Assembly: GCA_014218235.1 (NCBI GenBank)
Contig: CM024755.1
Coordinates: forward strand, 79,840,631 to 79,904,630
Origin: Colocasia esculenta
Lineage: Eukaryota; Streptophyta; Magnoliopsida; Alismatales; Araceae
Direction of reading: 5' to 3'
DNA: 64,000 bases
Made by a program: the position numbers and the translations under genes. This document shows, one piece after another, positions 1-10,379 of this stretch (position 1 is the first letter of the stretch; each line of letters starts with the position of its first letter). The notes beneath the pieces were generated by a model that was not told where the DNA came from, ran no database searches, and saw only the letters and a program-made list of their open reading frames with translations.

Positions 1-33
1 AATCGGAGGGGCCTTAGAGACGCGAGCTTCTCC

Positions 34-990
34 ATGGCCGATTCTACCATCTCCTTCGAGGAAACCTCCTTCCTCGCTTCCGAGTGTGCCCCAGCCAATG
101 GGTCACTCCTCCCCGGTCCTCTGACCAACCCCTCGTTTCCCTCCCCACAAGGGACCTTTACTGCTTTCAATAATTCTCCCCCCTCTACACAAGGGGGTTT
201 TTCTGCTTTCAATAGTTCTTCCCTTTCCACGTAAGGAGGCATTACTGCTTTCAATAATTCTCCCCCCTCTACGCAGGGGGGGTTTTCTGCTTTCAATAGT
301 TCTTCCCCTTCCATGCAAGGGGGCTTTACTTCTTTCCATAATCCTCCCCCCTCCACGCAGGGGGGCCTTACTGCTTTCAATAACTCTACTTCCCTCACGC
401 AAGGAAGTTCTTCCACTGTAAATATTTCTTTGCATCTCCCCACACGGGATTCTAACTTTACTGCTTTTACCACTGTAATTTCTCCTCCACCTTCCCCCAT
501 GCAGGGAAATCCTTTTACTGCTTTCAATAATTCCCCTGCACGGGATCCTGTTTTTATTGCTTTTCCTACTGTAAATTCTTCTCTATCCTCCCCCTCGCGG
601 GAGTCCTTTACTGCTTTAAATCCTTCTCCCCCCTCGCAGGAATCTTTCACTGCTTTTCCTGAATCCTCCCCTTTTGTTGTAGATTCCAGTAGCTATAAAT
701 TGAGTCTAGGCAAGAGTAGTAGTAAGCTAGGGGCAGTATCCAAAAAGAAGTCCAAGGGTAGGAGGGTTCCCCATCGATTCCTCGCAGATCTAGCCCGCAG
801 ATGCAGGGCATGTCTAGCACTTCCAGAATTTGTAGAAGAGCCTTTGCAGTTGCCGGAAATAGAATACGAGCAGTCAGTATGCTTAATTGATGATGGGTTC
901 GGAGTCTATGGGATCATAGATGATGACGACCCGATTGAGAAGGTGATGAAGAGTTTGAGGACGAGGCTGACGCGTTCGCAAAAGGATTGA
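34..990 (+). pseudogene. gag-pol linker ORF with 14-residue repeats (gypsy remnant)
   Basis: One reading frame runs from the ATG at 34 to the stop at 988-990, broken once by a TAA at 232-234. Residues about 40-135 consist of a 14-residue repeat rich in Phe, Asn, Ser, Pro and Gly (consensus close to TAFNNSPPSTQGGF), encoded by a 42-bp DNA repeat. The C-terminal third is basic, then acidic (a KKKSKGRR stretch, later DDDDP). Around 950 the homologous frame shifts: a second frame continues with a conserved-looking segment up to the reverse transcriptase, containing KEYKDTFAWSYEDM near 1130-1170, which is typical of sequence immediately N-terminal to gypsy RT. I cannot identify a gag zinc knuckle or protease here; they probably lie left of the window. 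Confidence 0.55.
157..412 (+). repeat. 42-bp coding minisatellite in gypsy ORF
   Basis: The word CTGCTTTCAATAATTC or close variants recurs at 161, 203, 245, 287, about 329 and 371, an exact 42-bp step that preserves the reading frame and gives a 14-residue protein repeat. Less regular copies continue to about 680. Alternate copies are more alike (AATAATTC versus AATAGTTC), suggesting an 84-bp higher-order unit. Confidence 0.85.
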
Positions 991-1074
991 AGAGATTTGA
1001 CAAACCGTCGGCTGCCATAGAGGAAATCACCAAGGAAATCAATCTAGGAACCAAGTAAGATCCTAAGACCGTCC

Positions 1075-1988
1075 TCATAAGCAGTAATTTGTCACCAGAT
1101 GAAGAGGAGGCAATTATCGAGGTTCTCAAAGAATACAAGGACACGTTCGCATGGAGCTATGAGGATATGCTAGGCTTGGACACCGCTCTAGTTGAACACC
1201 ATCTTACTCTTAAGCCAGGGTCCATTGCCATTAAGTAGCTGTTGAGACGTTTCCACCCCCAGATGGCTTTGAAAATGAAAGATGAGGTCGATAGGATCCA
1301 CAAAGCCAGATTCATTAAAGTCGTGTTATATCTAAATTGGGTGGCAAACATTGTCCCGATAATGAAGAAAGATGGAAGAGTCAGGATTTGTATCGATTTT
1401 CGAGACCTCAACCGCGCGTGTCCTAAGGACGATTTCCCGTTGCCTCACCTAGACGTGCTCGTGGACAACGCGGCCGGGTATGAAACCCTCTCCTTCATGG
1501 ATGGCTTCTCAGGGTACAACCAAATCAAGTTGGCTGAGGAAGACCAGGAAAAGGCCTCGTTCACTACATCGTGGGGGACCTACTGTTATGTGGTCATGCC
1601 ATTTGGACTCAAGAATGCCGGAGCCACTTATCAAAGAGCTATGATGGCTATCTTTCATGACATGATCCATATCTTTATTGAGGTGTATGTGGACGACCTG
1701 GTAGTAAAGTCCAAGACAATGGTTGAGCATCCTGGGGTGCTAACTAAAGTCTTGCAAAGATCAAGAGAGTACCAGTTGAAAATGAACCCCAAGAAGTGTG
1801 TATTTGGTGTTTCATCGGGAAAGTTTTTAGGTTTCATCATGAGTAAGAGGGGTATAGAAATTGATCCCAACAAGGTGAAGGCAATAAGAGAAATTGCCCC
1901 CTCTCAAGAGTTTGAAGGAAGTACGAGGTCTTATCGGGAGGTTGCAATTTATTCGCCGTTTCGTCTCCTAACACTCGCAGAGGTGTAG
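1075..1988 (+). pseudogene. Reverse transcriptase domain, Tat/Ogre-like gypsy remnant
   Basis: The frame from 1242 gives a clear Ty3/gypsy RT: ICIDFRDLNRACPKDDFPLP around 1388-1445, then FMDGFSGYNQI, the MPFGLKNAGATYQRAM block, and the catalytic YVDD box at about 1684-1697, followed by KCVFGVSSGKFLGFIMSKRGIEIDPNK. RT copies element RNA into cDNA in the virus-like particle. A TAG at 1236-1238 separates it from the upstream part of the same domain. After about 1900 the frame drifts (the tail no longer resembles the expected connection to RNase H), so a frameshift lies between 1900 and 2047. Inactive. Confidence 0.85.
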
Positions 1989-2046
1989 ACCCTTCTACGA
2001 CCTCACCAAGCCGGGAGTCGAATTCCGTTGGGATGAGAAGTGTCAG

Positions 2047-2436
2047 GTGGCATTTGACGGACTCAAGGATTATTTGGCTAATCCCCCTGTCCTAAGGCCG
2101 CCGACTCTAGGCAAACCTCTCATTCTCTATGTATATGTCCTAGAAGACTCGGTAGGAGCTGTCCTTGCGCAAGTAGACGAAGAAGGCAAGGAAAGGGCAG
2201 CATACTACTTGTCTAAACTTCTCAGCCCCTGCGAGCAGAGGTACACAGCAATGGAGAAAACATGTGCCGCGCTCATGTGGGTAGTGCATAAATTGAAGCA
2301 CTACTTTCTTGCTCATGAAGTCCATCTGATCGCCCAAATGAATCCTATCAAGTTCCTCCTTGAAAAATATGTTCTAACTAATAGGCTAGCGCGTTGGCAA
2401 AGCTTCTTGTCCCAGTTCGAAATCACCTACATTTAG
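2047..2436 (+). pseudogene. RNase H domain 1 (gypsy-type), same remnant
   Basis: The frame holds the gypsy RNase H core in order: AFDGLKDYLANPPVLRPP, the ILYVYVLEDSVGAVLAQ strand, AAYYLSKLLSPCEQRYTAMEKTCAAL, and the VHKLKHYF and NPIKFLLEK segments, ending with RLARWQSFLSQFEITYI. The catalytic Asp expected in the first strand is present as the D of LEDSVGAV. Two consecutive stops follow at 2434-2439. This domain normally degrades the RNA strand of RNA-DNA hybrids during reverse transcription; in Tat elements it is thought to be partly replaced by the second RNase H just downstream. Confidence 0.75.
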
Positions 2437-2535
2437 TAGAAATCCATCAAGGGCTATGCCATAGCAGAGCATCTCGCTCATCACCCTATTCCACAGTTCG
2501 ATCCAATTCGTTCAGAAGTTCCAGATGAAGAATTA

Positions 2536-2961
2536 ATGTCTCTTAGCCAATCTAATCCTATGTGTACACTATATTTTGATGGAGCTCTGAACTCCCAAGG
2601 AAAGGGTATCAGGATTGCTCTGCTATCACCTGAAGGTGTCACCATCCCCCAAGCTTATAAACTGGAGTTTCCTGCCACCAATAACATCACCGAATATGAG
2701 GCTTTGTTGGCTGGTTTGGAACTCACTCACTTCTATGGTGTCACCCATCTGCGAATTGTAGGTGACAGCCAGCTGGTCTTGCGCCAAGTGCTCACCAAGT
2801 ACATCACTCGCGACCCAAAACTCAAGCCATACCAAGAACTTGCCTCAGCCTATGCCAAGCTATTCTCTAAGCTGATTTTTGTCCATGTGCCCCGTCATCA
2901 GAATCTTCTAGCTGACGCTCTTGCTACCATCGCTTCAACTCTCAATATGTGTTATCCCTAG
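2536..2961 (+). pseudogene. Second, archaeal-type RNase H (aRNH) of the Tat branch
   Basis: The segment TLYFDGALNSQGKGIRIALLSP, then NNITEYEALLAGLELTHFYGVTHLRIVGDSQLVLRQV, and finally HQNLLADALATIAS carries the D-E-D-D signature of type I RNase H in its archaeal/plant-like form: D in YFDGA, E in TEYEALL, D in GDSQLV and D in LADALA. A second RNase H between the first one and integrase is known for the Tat branch and supports that assignment. It is in the same reading frame as the preceding RNase H and following integrase but is bounded by stops at 2434-2439 and 2959-2961. Confidence 0.8.
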
Positions 2962-3039
2962 GATTTTGACAGCATTCAAATTGCACGACGCAATACCCCC
3001 ATTGTTCAAAACTCCGTCTTTCTCTAGGTCAAGGATGAA

Positions 3040-4383
3040 ATGTTGCAGAAGTTGGAAAGGCAAGATAAAATTGAAGTTATGCTATTGGAGCTAGAAGAAG
3101 AGTTAGACGATGAGGAAAAGCCATGGTACTTTGAGATAGCGAAGTATTGTAAAGATCAGTCGTACCCTGAAGAAGCCACGACTGATGAAAAGAAAGCGAT
3201 AAGGAGACTAGCCCAGAAGTACACTTTGGTTGGAAATGCCCTATACAGAAGGGGATTTTCCGAGATTTTACTCAGATGTCTGGATGAAGATGAAGCTTTA
3301 AAGGTTGTTGAGGAGGCCCATTCAGGTGTGTGTGGCGGCCATGTAAATAGCCAGATGCTTGCTAAGAAGATCCTTAGGCAAGGTTTCTATTGGCCTACTC
3401 TAGAGGAGGACTGCTCTATCTTTGTCCGTCGGAGCGTCAAGTGCCAACTGCACGCCGAAAAAATTCATTCTCCATCCTCTACACTTCACCTGATATCCTC
3501 CCCACGGCCTTTCTCTATGTGGGCTTTCGACGTTATTGGACCCCTTGGTGATCCCAACTCCCAGAACAAAGTCAAGTCATACATCCTCACATCAACAGAG
3601 TACTTCACCAAGTGGGTGGAAGCCGAAGCATACATGGAAATCAAGGCAACAACCGTCTATAAATTTATCATGAAAAACATCATCACCAGGTTTGGCATCC
3701 CGAGTGTCATCATCACCGATAATGGGCCTCAATTCGTCTCTCAAGAACTGCGTGACCTCTGCAACAGGTACAAAATTGCATTGCATCATTCATCTCCTTA
3801 TTACTCGTAAGGAAATGGCCAAGCAGAGGCCACTAACAAAACTTTAATTAAAATTGTTAAGAAAACCTGTGAGGCTAACAGATTCTCGGATTGGCCAGAA
3901 AAGCTTGTAGAAGCTCTATGGGCCTACCGCACTTCAATCCGTACTCCCACAGGGCAGACGCCGTTGGCCCTCACCTATGGAATGGAGGTTGTAGTACCGT
4001 ATGAGATTCTTGTTCCCTCATTAAGGATCCAGCTTGACAAGGACTTGTCAATCGATGAGCGGCGCGAATCGCTCCTAGCACAACTGGAACTCCTAGATGA
4101 GAGGCGTCTAGTCGCCGCAGAACACACGAGAGCATACCAAAATAGACTCACACATTTTTACAAAAAGAAAGTCATTGAGAGAAAATTCAAGGTCGGTGAG
4201 ATGGTCGCCAAAAGAATTTTCATAAGACCCAGTGGTCCCCGCTCAAAACTCCAACCAAACTGGGAAGGGCCGTACGTAATTAAAGAAAAATTTCCAGGCA
4301 ATGCGTACAGGCTAGTTAACGCAGAAGGTGAGGAGCTCTCTCACCCTTGGAATGGGATATATTTAAAGAAGTACTACCCCTAG
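3040..4383 (+). pseudogene. Integrase, Tat/Ogre-like gypsy remnant
   Basis: One frame runs through with a single TAA at 3808-3810. The zinc-binding part (HSGVCGGHVNSQMLAKKI, FYWPTLEEDC, KCQLH) is followed by the catalytic core: first Asp in MWAFDVIGPLG (about 3530), second Asp in IITDNGPQFVSQ (about 3717), and Glu in the GNGQAEATNK block just past the stop (about 3830). The C-terminal part has the usual LALTYGMEVVVPYEI and FKVGEMVAKR / GPYVIKEKFPGNAYRL segments. In the zinc finger the second Cys pair reads CQLH rather than CxxC, so metal binding was probably already lost. Integrase would insert cDNA into chromosomes; this copy is dead. Confidence 0.85.
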
Positions 4384-5220
4384 CTAGGTGTTCGGAGTTA
4401 CATGGTACACGAACCCTAAGATGAAAAGATGTTGTTGCTAATTAATTATTTATTCTTGTTGGGTTAGCCAGAGGAGCCGGCACTCACACACCCTCCCTTG
4501 GAAACCAGATGTACAAAATCTAAGGGAAACCAGTGCCTGGCTAAGAACTTGGGACATTACCCATTTCTTTCTGCTCGGTCGCTAATAGCAGGGAAGTTTG
4601 AGGGATGAACCTCTCAAATCTGTTCGAAACTCAAGTGGGTATAAGGTCAAGGCCCGATAAGGGGAAAGAAAATAATGTCAAATCGAAGCACGTCAAGAGT
4701 GGCAAAGTCCCCGCAGAGATCCAAATGGACCTGGTCGTAAGTGTGCCAAACCTAAAACAAAAGAAAATAATGTCAAATCAAAGCACGTCAAGAGAGGAAA
4801 AGTCCCCGCAGGGATCCAAATGGACCTGGACGTAAGCGTGCCAAAACCCCAAAGGCTCAAAAGCACTAAATCCCATTCAAATGTAGAATAGAGGAGTGAG
4901 AAATTCCTCGGTTTCCTGGAATATTGGCAGACTTCCTAATTTTTCTTCCCTCCTCCCTCACGGGTAAGTTTTGGGTCAAGGCAAGGCAACGATTGACAAA
5001 GGAAAATGTCACCAAAGGTCACCTTGGGAGGAGGCACCACTCAAGCACGTTCGAACCTCTGTCTAACACACCCAAGAATTATTAATAAATTCATAACAAC
5101 AACCGAGTAATTGAAGGGTCCAAGTACCACTTTTTTCCAAATAGGGGCGGATCCCCTTCGTTCCACGCATCTTCTTAGAAGGGACTATGCTGGGTTATGG
5201 CTCTCATTTCAAAATAAACA
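4384..5220 (+). repeat. 3' non-coding tail of gypsy element with a 95-bp direct duplication
   Basis: After the integrase stop there is no ORF of note. A unit starting GAAAATAATGTCAAATC at 4668 is repeated at 4763 (95-bp step, about 90% identical by eye), including a GATCCAAATGGACCTGG segment in each copy. The remainder is anonymous. Confidence 0.7.
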
Positions 5221-5224
5221 AAAA

Positions 5225-5470
5225 AAACCAGATATTGTCAAAATACAAAAAAGAATTAGATATTTTCAAAACAAAAAATTAGATATTCCCCAAAACTCAA
5301 AAAAAATCAGACATTTCCAAAAGTAAAAAAAAAATCGAATATTATAAAATCCAAAAACATCGAATATTTCAAAATCCAACAAAAATCAAATATTTCAAAA
5401 TACAATACCAAAAGAGAATAGCCTGTGAATATTTTCAAAATCTAAAAAAATTGTATATCTTAAAAACCAA
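5225..5470 (+). repeat. AT-rich degenerate tandem array, about 24-27 bp unit
   Basis: The motif (A)nATC(A/G)AATATTTCAAAATCC or close variants recurs about ten times with variable A-runs between copies. It follows the gypsy pol and resembles the tandem repeats known in 3' untranslated regions of Tat elements, but it could be independent. Confidence 0.65.
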
Positions 5471-5509
5471 AAGATCGCATCAACTGCATCCTTGGAAATT
5501 CCTGCCAAC

Positions 5510-5665
5510 ATCTACTTGCCTGCATGTCACATATAAATTCTGTACATTCATCTCCTCCATGTCGCATGTAAATCCTGTACATTCATTTCTTGCATGTCAT
5601 ATGTAAATTCTACACCTTCATCTCACATGCAAATTCTGTACATTCATCTCCTGCATTCTGTTGTT
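5510..5665 (+). repeat. About 36-bp tandem repeat
   Basis: Four or five copies of a unit of the form TGTCACATATAAATTCTG followed by TACATTCATCTCCTGCA; spacing is about 36 bp with one shortened copy near 5610-5640. It directly follows the AT-rich array. Confidence 0.7.
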
Positions 5666-5940
5666 CTTTTATTTTCGCCTTAGTTAAAGAAGACCTAGCC
5701 CCTTGACAAGATCATAAGGCCAAACACTATTTGTGTGCAAGGGGTTGAGCCAGAGCAGAAATTTAACTTGTTTGTTCAGATTATTTCAGGAATAACAGGA
5801 GGAAGAAGGCAAAGCACACATGTATATATATGCGGCCAAAAAAAAAAAGGGGGGGGGGGGGCGAGTACATCATAAAATGCCTGACCAGGCATACATCGTC
5901 AACAAAAGAAAGGTAAAAGTACAATATCATGATGGGTAGC
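5666..5940. other. Junction segment with poly-A/poly-G tract
   Basis: No gene seen. A run of ten or more A followed by about twelve G sits near 5838-5861, immediately left of the minus-strand coding remnant. Its purine-rich form resembles a polypurine tract in plus orientation, but no LTR starts next to it, so I leave it unassigned. Confidence 0.3.
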
Positions 5941-7492
5941 CTAAGTCTCGCCACCTCCCTCTACAGGTCCGACACGCTGGCTGCTCTCCGCCTCACCTGG
6001 GTCTGTGGTCGAGAGCGGAGCAGGAGGCCTCATCGAGGCGTGTGAACCGGTGGACCTCTGGGTGGCGTCGCCCCCCTGGATGTTCCTCTCGTACTGAGAG
6101 GACGTCGCCAAATAGCTCGCAGAGTAGGCACTAGCTCGCCCCTCCCTCGCCGTGCGCTCCCGTCCACGCCGATATCGGTCCTCCGCCGCCTTCAACAGGC
6201 ACTCGGAAACGTAAAGGCTCATGTGCGCCTCCACCGACAGCTGGGTTAGCCACTCCCGCTCCAGGTCCCAGCAGCTCCGCTCTTGCTCCCATCGGCCCTG
6301 CTCCTGCTCCCACCTGACCTGCTCCCTCTCGTGGTCATGGCACTCCAGGGAGAGCGTGATGCGCAGCTCCACAACCTCCCGTGGCAGGTCAGAGTCCTGC
6401 TAGGTAACCTATGTCTGCAGCTCGGACAGCTGCTGCGACAACCCGACCACCTCGGCGCGGACGCTTGTCTCCCGCGTGAGGGCACTCTGGAGCTCGTCTG
6501 ACTGCAAAGGATGACCACATGTAAGTATAAAAGCAGTTCAATTCATGTATATATTTATTTCGTTTACTTACCCGTGCAGAGAGGTCGTGCTCTGCCTCCT
6601 CCGCCCTCACCACCGCTCTCGCCAGCTGCTCCCGGAGAGAGGCCGTCTCCGGATCGGGGACACTCTGGCTCGAGGAGGCACCAGCTGCGTCAGTACGCTC
6701 CACCGTGGTCTGTGCGGCACACTACACAAATCAGAACATCAAGTCAGCACATGGTAAGATAAAACAAAGCAAAGGTATGACTGTGTACACTTACCAGTGC
6801 ATCTAGGGTTGCTCGTGCCTCAGCCAACTGCATCTCCGTACCCGCCAACTGGGCATGGAGAGTGTCAATGAGGTCATCTCGAGCGTCCTGCATATGCACA
6901 CATTATTAGAATAACACGCATATCATATATATAGTAGTTAAAGTTAAGAAGTGCATACCTTGGCAGGCCTCATGAGATCGCGGCCCCCATACTCCTCCTA
7001 GAAGCGCTGGAGGTAGGAGAGGAAGATCTTCTCCACCTAATGGCCCGGAAGATCTTCTCCACCTCCCTCATACAGCTCTCTGCCAAGAGGGGCTGACTCT
7101 CCCCCTTAAAAGAAGGTGGAGCCATCCTCTTAAACCTCTCCATGATGGACGGACCACCATGGCCATGCTTCTGAGGAACTGGAGCTGGAGCCTGAGCCTG
7201 AGACATTAAACAATACATAAGCATCACATAAACAATCATGCATTCAACAAACAGACTACTCCTATTTAACAACTCTAACCTGAGCCTGCAACTGAGCCTG
7301 CAGTGCCGCCTGAGTTTGTGCCTGGGTTTGCATCGCCTGGACCAGGCCTTGCATGAACACACCATAATCCACAGGTGGTGGTGGAGGGAGTACCGTGGGA
7401 CCCTGGGGTGCTGGGGCCTGCTACTCACCCCTCTCCTCACGCCTTTGTTCGTCATCCCGAGCCTGAGCACCATGCCTACCACGGCTCGCCAT
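5941..7492 (-). pseudogene. Intron-containing gag fused to an unrecognised coiled-coil coding region
   Basis: Read on the minus strand, five exons can be built with short GT-AG introns: 7492-7280, 7197-6959, 6887-6795, 6721-6572 and 6501-5941 (introns 82, 71, 73 and 70 bp). Exons 1, 3, 4 and 5 are whole numbers of codons. Exons 1-2 encode a recognisable gypsy gag N-terminus (VDYGVFMQGLVQAMQTQAQ, then MERFKRMAPPSFKGES and VEKIFRAI). Within exon 2 the word GTGGAGAAGATCTTCC is repeated and the sequence switches to unrelated VEKIFLSYLQRF. Exons 3-5 encode Glu/Arg/Gln-rich coiled coil (HAQLAGTEMQLAEARATL; WEQEQGRWEQERSCW) of unknown function. In-frame stops occur in exon 1, exon 2 and twice in exon 5 near 6400-6415, so it is now non-functional. 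It could be a host gene fragment captured by the element, or a second transposon's gene. Confidence 0.5.
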
Positions 7493-7678
7493 TGCCTGTA
7501 AAAGAAATTACTTAGTTAGAATCTAAGTTACTTAGTCCTAACCACTTTCTTAACTATCTTTAATTCATTATTAGATATTTTCCACATATATGGACTATTT
7601 CTGTAAAGACTTTGAAATATTGTGCAGATGATGGCTTATTCATGTACAATCTCAACCTGTGGCTCTGATACCAATCTT
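7493..7678 (-). mobile_element. Leader and primer-binding site of the minus-strand gypsy
   Basis: On the minus strand the LTR end is followed after about five bases by TGGTATCAGAGCC (plus coordinates about 7661-7673), complementary to the 3' end of plant initiator tRNA-Met, the usual primer for minus-strand cDNA. The rest is leader sequence before the gag ATG at 7492. Confidence 0.8.
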
Positions 7679-10379
7679 TGTCACGACCCTCTTTATGCCA
7701 GTACGATTATACCAATCCACATCGATACAAAGGGCGCCGTCACAGTGGGACATTTACCCAACACAACACGTTAGCTAGAGATGTACATAAATAACAAAAG
7801 AGAGTACAGTGGAAATAAAAGGAAATCTTACTCCATCATCGTTCACACATTCCACAGTCTATATAGTAGCAAATGTAAATAACAATGTCCACAATTATAC
7901 AAGTCCATAGTAACAATGTCCACATACTAGTAAATGAAAAGTAGACTAAACAAGTGATCTCCTCAAGTACAGCTACTCCTCGTGCTCGTAGTCGCTCCTC
8001 ACTATGTCCTCCTCTAGCACGGGGACACCTGTCTCACCTGTATGTTTAAGCAAGTATGAGTCTTCTAAAAAGACCCAGCAAGCAACCTAAAGGCACATCC
8101 TTACACATATCACATACATGCTATTCTTTTAAACCATGAGAGAAATATATGTCACATGATTCATTTTAATTAAGCAAATATACATGAACAACCTATACAT
8201 GCTTTCTACACATGACAATTAACTTGATTCATTGCATCAATTTAAATTCATATCATTTCATAATTCTATGCAATTAGATCATGGAATTACACACATAGTA
8301 ACTAACAATCCTAGCATGATATCTAACATTTTTCACATGCTTTTAAACCACATAATCACATCTTTTGATTGCTATTTTAACATAATTAAATTTCAATGAC
8401 ATGGTTTCACATCCTTTCACATGATAACACATTTACACAACACTATCACATGATCACATTGCACATTTATACACTTTTCACACTTTTACACTTTAATTGT
8501 CGTGACACATAGTCCGAACCACCATAAAGAAGGACACACATTCACATAACACATACCCGTCACCTAGGCAATATAGTGACGAATCTTGGTAACTGCACAG
8601 AACCGGGAGAAGCCTCTCCACCTTAACTAGTGGTACTTGTCCACCTCCAGGATTTCATCTTGACGCCCACAGGATATCACATACACAATGAGCCTTCCCA
8701 TAGAGACTTTTCTAAAGTACGGATCCACAGCCTTCTATGGTAGCAGTGTCATTTTCGGCACATGATACACTTAAACACATTATCTCACTTAGTCACATGA
8801 TTTCATTCATTTACATGCACTACTTAGCCCATTCACATGCACTTTAATTAAACATACATACTTCAGATTACAAAACTTAACATGACTATTTAACAGTGTC
8901 AAATTAAGAATAATAGTGCCTAAATATGCTGCAAATCATTTGAAATTACATTATCCAACTCAAACATGCTTAACATGGTCTAATTATCCTTGTTAAAAGC
9001 AAACAGTATCTATTGATGTCAAAACACTTCCAATTTTTAACCACAAACCCCACACATGGAATATAATATATATCTAATTTTTCAGAATTTTTTCAATAGT
9101 AAACTATTTTTAACAATTAATACTGATTACATGCAAATTAGCAAGATATTCCCCTTATCATGATAGACAGTAAAAACAGTCAGTTCTCTCAGTGTGAAAA
9201 TGTGTAAACAGTAACCCTATGATCATAAAAATTCTCTGTAATAATATTCTGCATCAATTCTATTTATTTAGAATATAATTCTGTCAAATCATGCATATTC
9301 CTTCATAACAGAAATTATACTAAAAAAAATCATGCTCAGAAATTCGACAGAAACTCATGATCTGACCTAAAGACCATACCTGACCAACCCTAATTTTTAC
9401 AGCATGTACAGACATCCAGAAGTTCGAAAATCAGATCAAGATCATAATTTTGTAAATATAGAAGAACTTGGCGGCAAGGGCCTTGCCGTCAACATGGGTT
9501 AACGACACAATATGTTGCCGTTAACTCAGGAACTTTGCAGTAACAGGGTTGTCGTCAACCTCCTGTCTGCAGAAAATGCAGACCAAACTCCATAAAAAGA
9601 GAGAATTGGGGGTTCTAGGACACGAAATAAAATCCGTAAAAATACCTACAACCTAGGGAACATGTCTACGGATGATACCCCTCAGCTACTTGCCTGGAAT
9701 AAAATCACTAAAGGTTTAATTTGGCTATGAAGCCCTCCTCAGCCAAGCCAAGAAGGTGTCTCTTCCAACTCCAAATCCGGTCTTCCTGTTTGTGTAGATG
9801 GTTCTCCGGAGTTGGGGAAGCTTCTTCACCACCAAGAGTACCTTCCACTCGAAGAAGATCGCTGGAAGAACCTCCCAAACGCCGGATCTAGCCTCACCAA
9901 GTTCTGACATTTCTCTCAACAAACCCTAATCTTTCCCACTAAACCAAAGGACCTAACCTAGCCGAAATCTCTAAGTTTTATAGGGTTAAGAGTCGGAGTG
10001 TGCCTAGCATTAGGATTCCTAACCGTTGGGATTGGGTTTCCTAAACAGGTTTCAAAGAAAACACAGCCGTTTTAGATCTGGAATCCCAAACACAGCCGGA
10101 GAAGTAAACAGCCACTTTGCTGCCGTTAACAGGAAGTAAATGTCAATCGATCTAGACGTTTATATCCTCTGGCCATGTAGTCAACGGCACACATGTTGCC
10201 GTCAACCTGATGTCAACGTCAGGTGATGTTGACGTTAACCAGGGATTTGAGACATAACTTAAATATATCAGACATGCACACATGCATAGAAATAAATAAA
10301 CATATTATGTACAGAAAATAAGTAAATACCATATGTATAGGATTAAATATAATACATGCAAAAATGTGAGGGCCTTACA
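7679..10379 (-). mobile_element. 2.7-kb LTR of minus-strand gypsy element
   Basis: On the minus strand the LTR starts TGTAAGGCCCTCACA at 10379 and ends GGGTCGTGACA at 7679, next to the primer-binding site. Its 3' LTR partner is not found in the window, so the element is truncated. A related LTR fragment lies in plus orientation at about 17,100-19,411. The LTR includes an ORF-like stretch near 9725-9922 conserved at the DNA level in the other copy, which is likely exonic-looking LTR sequence rather than a gene. Several hairpin-forming inverted repeats built on GTTGACGGCAA / TTGCCGTCAAC lie at 9472-9560 and 10,118-10,250. Confidence 0.75.

Larger units (their letters stand above)
1..5665 (+). 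mobile_element. Degenerate Ty3/gypsy element, Tat branch (Ogre-like), left part outside window
   Basis: Coding remnants appear in the order repeat-rich gag/pol linker, reverse transcriptase, RNase H, a second (archaeal-type) RNase H, integrase, then a non-coding tail with tandem repeats. Two RNase H domains before integrase are the hallmark of the Tat branch of plant Ty3/gypsy elements, and tandem repeats downstream of pol are also known from that branch. No LTR could be delimited: the left side is cut by the window and the right edge is obscured by the next insertion, so 5665 is only the last repeat I can assign. Several in-frame stops and at least two frameshifts show it cannot encode a full polyprotein. 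Confidence 0.8.

Noticed and set aside
103..435. Open frame on the minus strand over the 42-bp repeat
   Set aside because: Mirror image of a coding minisatellite; any frame stays open through a 42-bp repeat. No independent support.
5838..5865. Poly-A/poly-G run as polypurine tract
   Set aside because: No LTR begins beside it in the matching orientation; it may be a simple-sequence tract.
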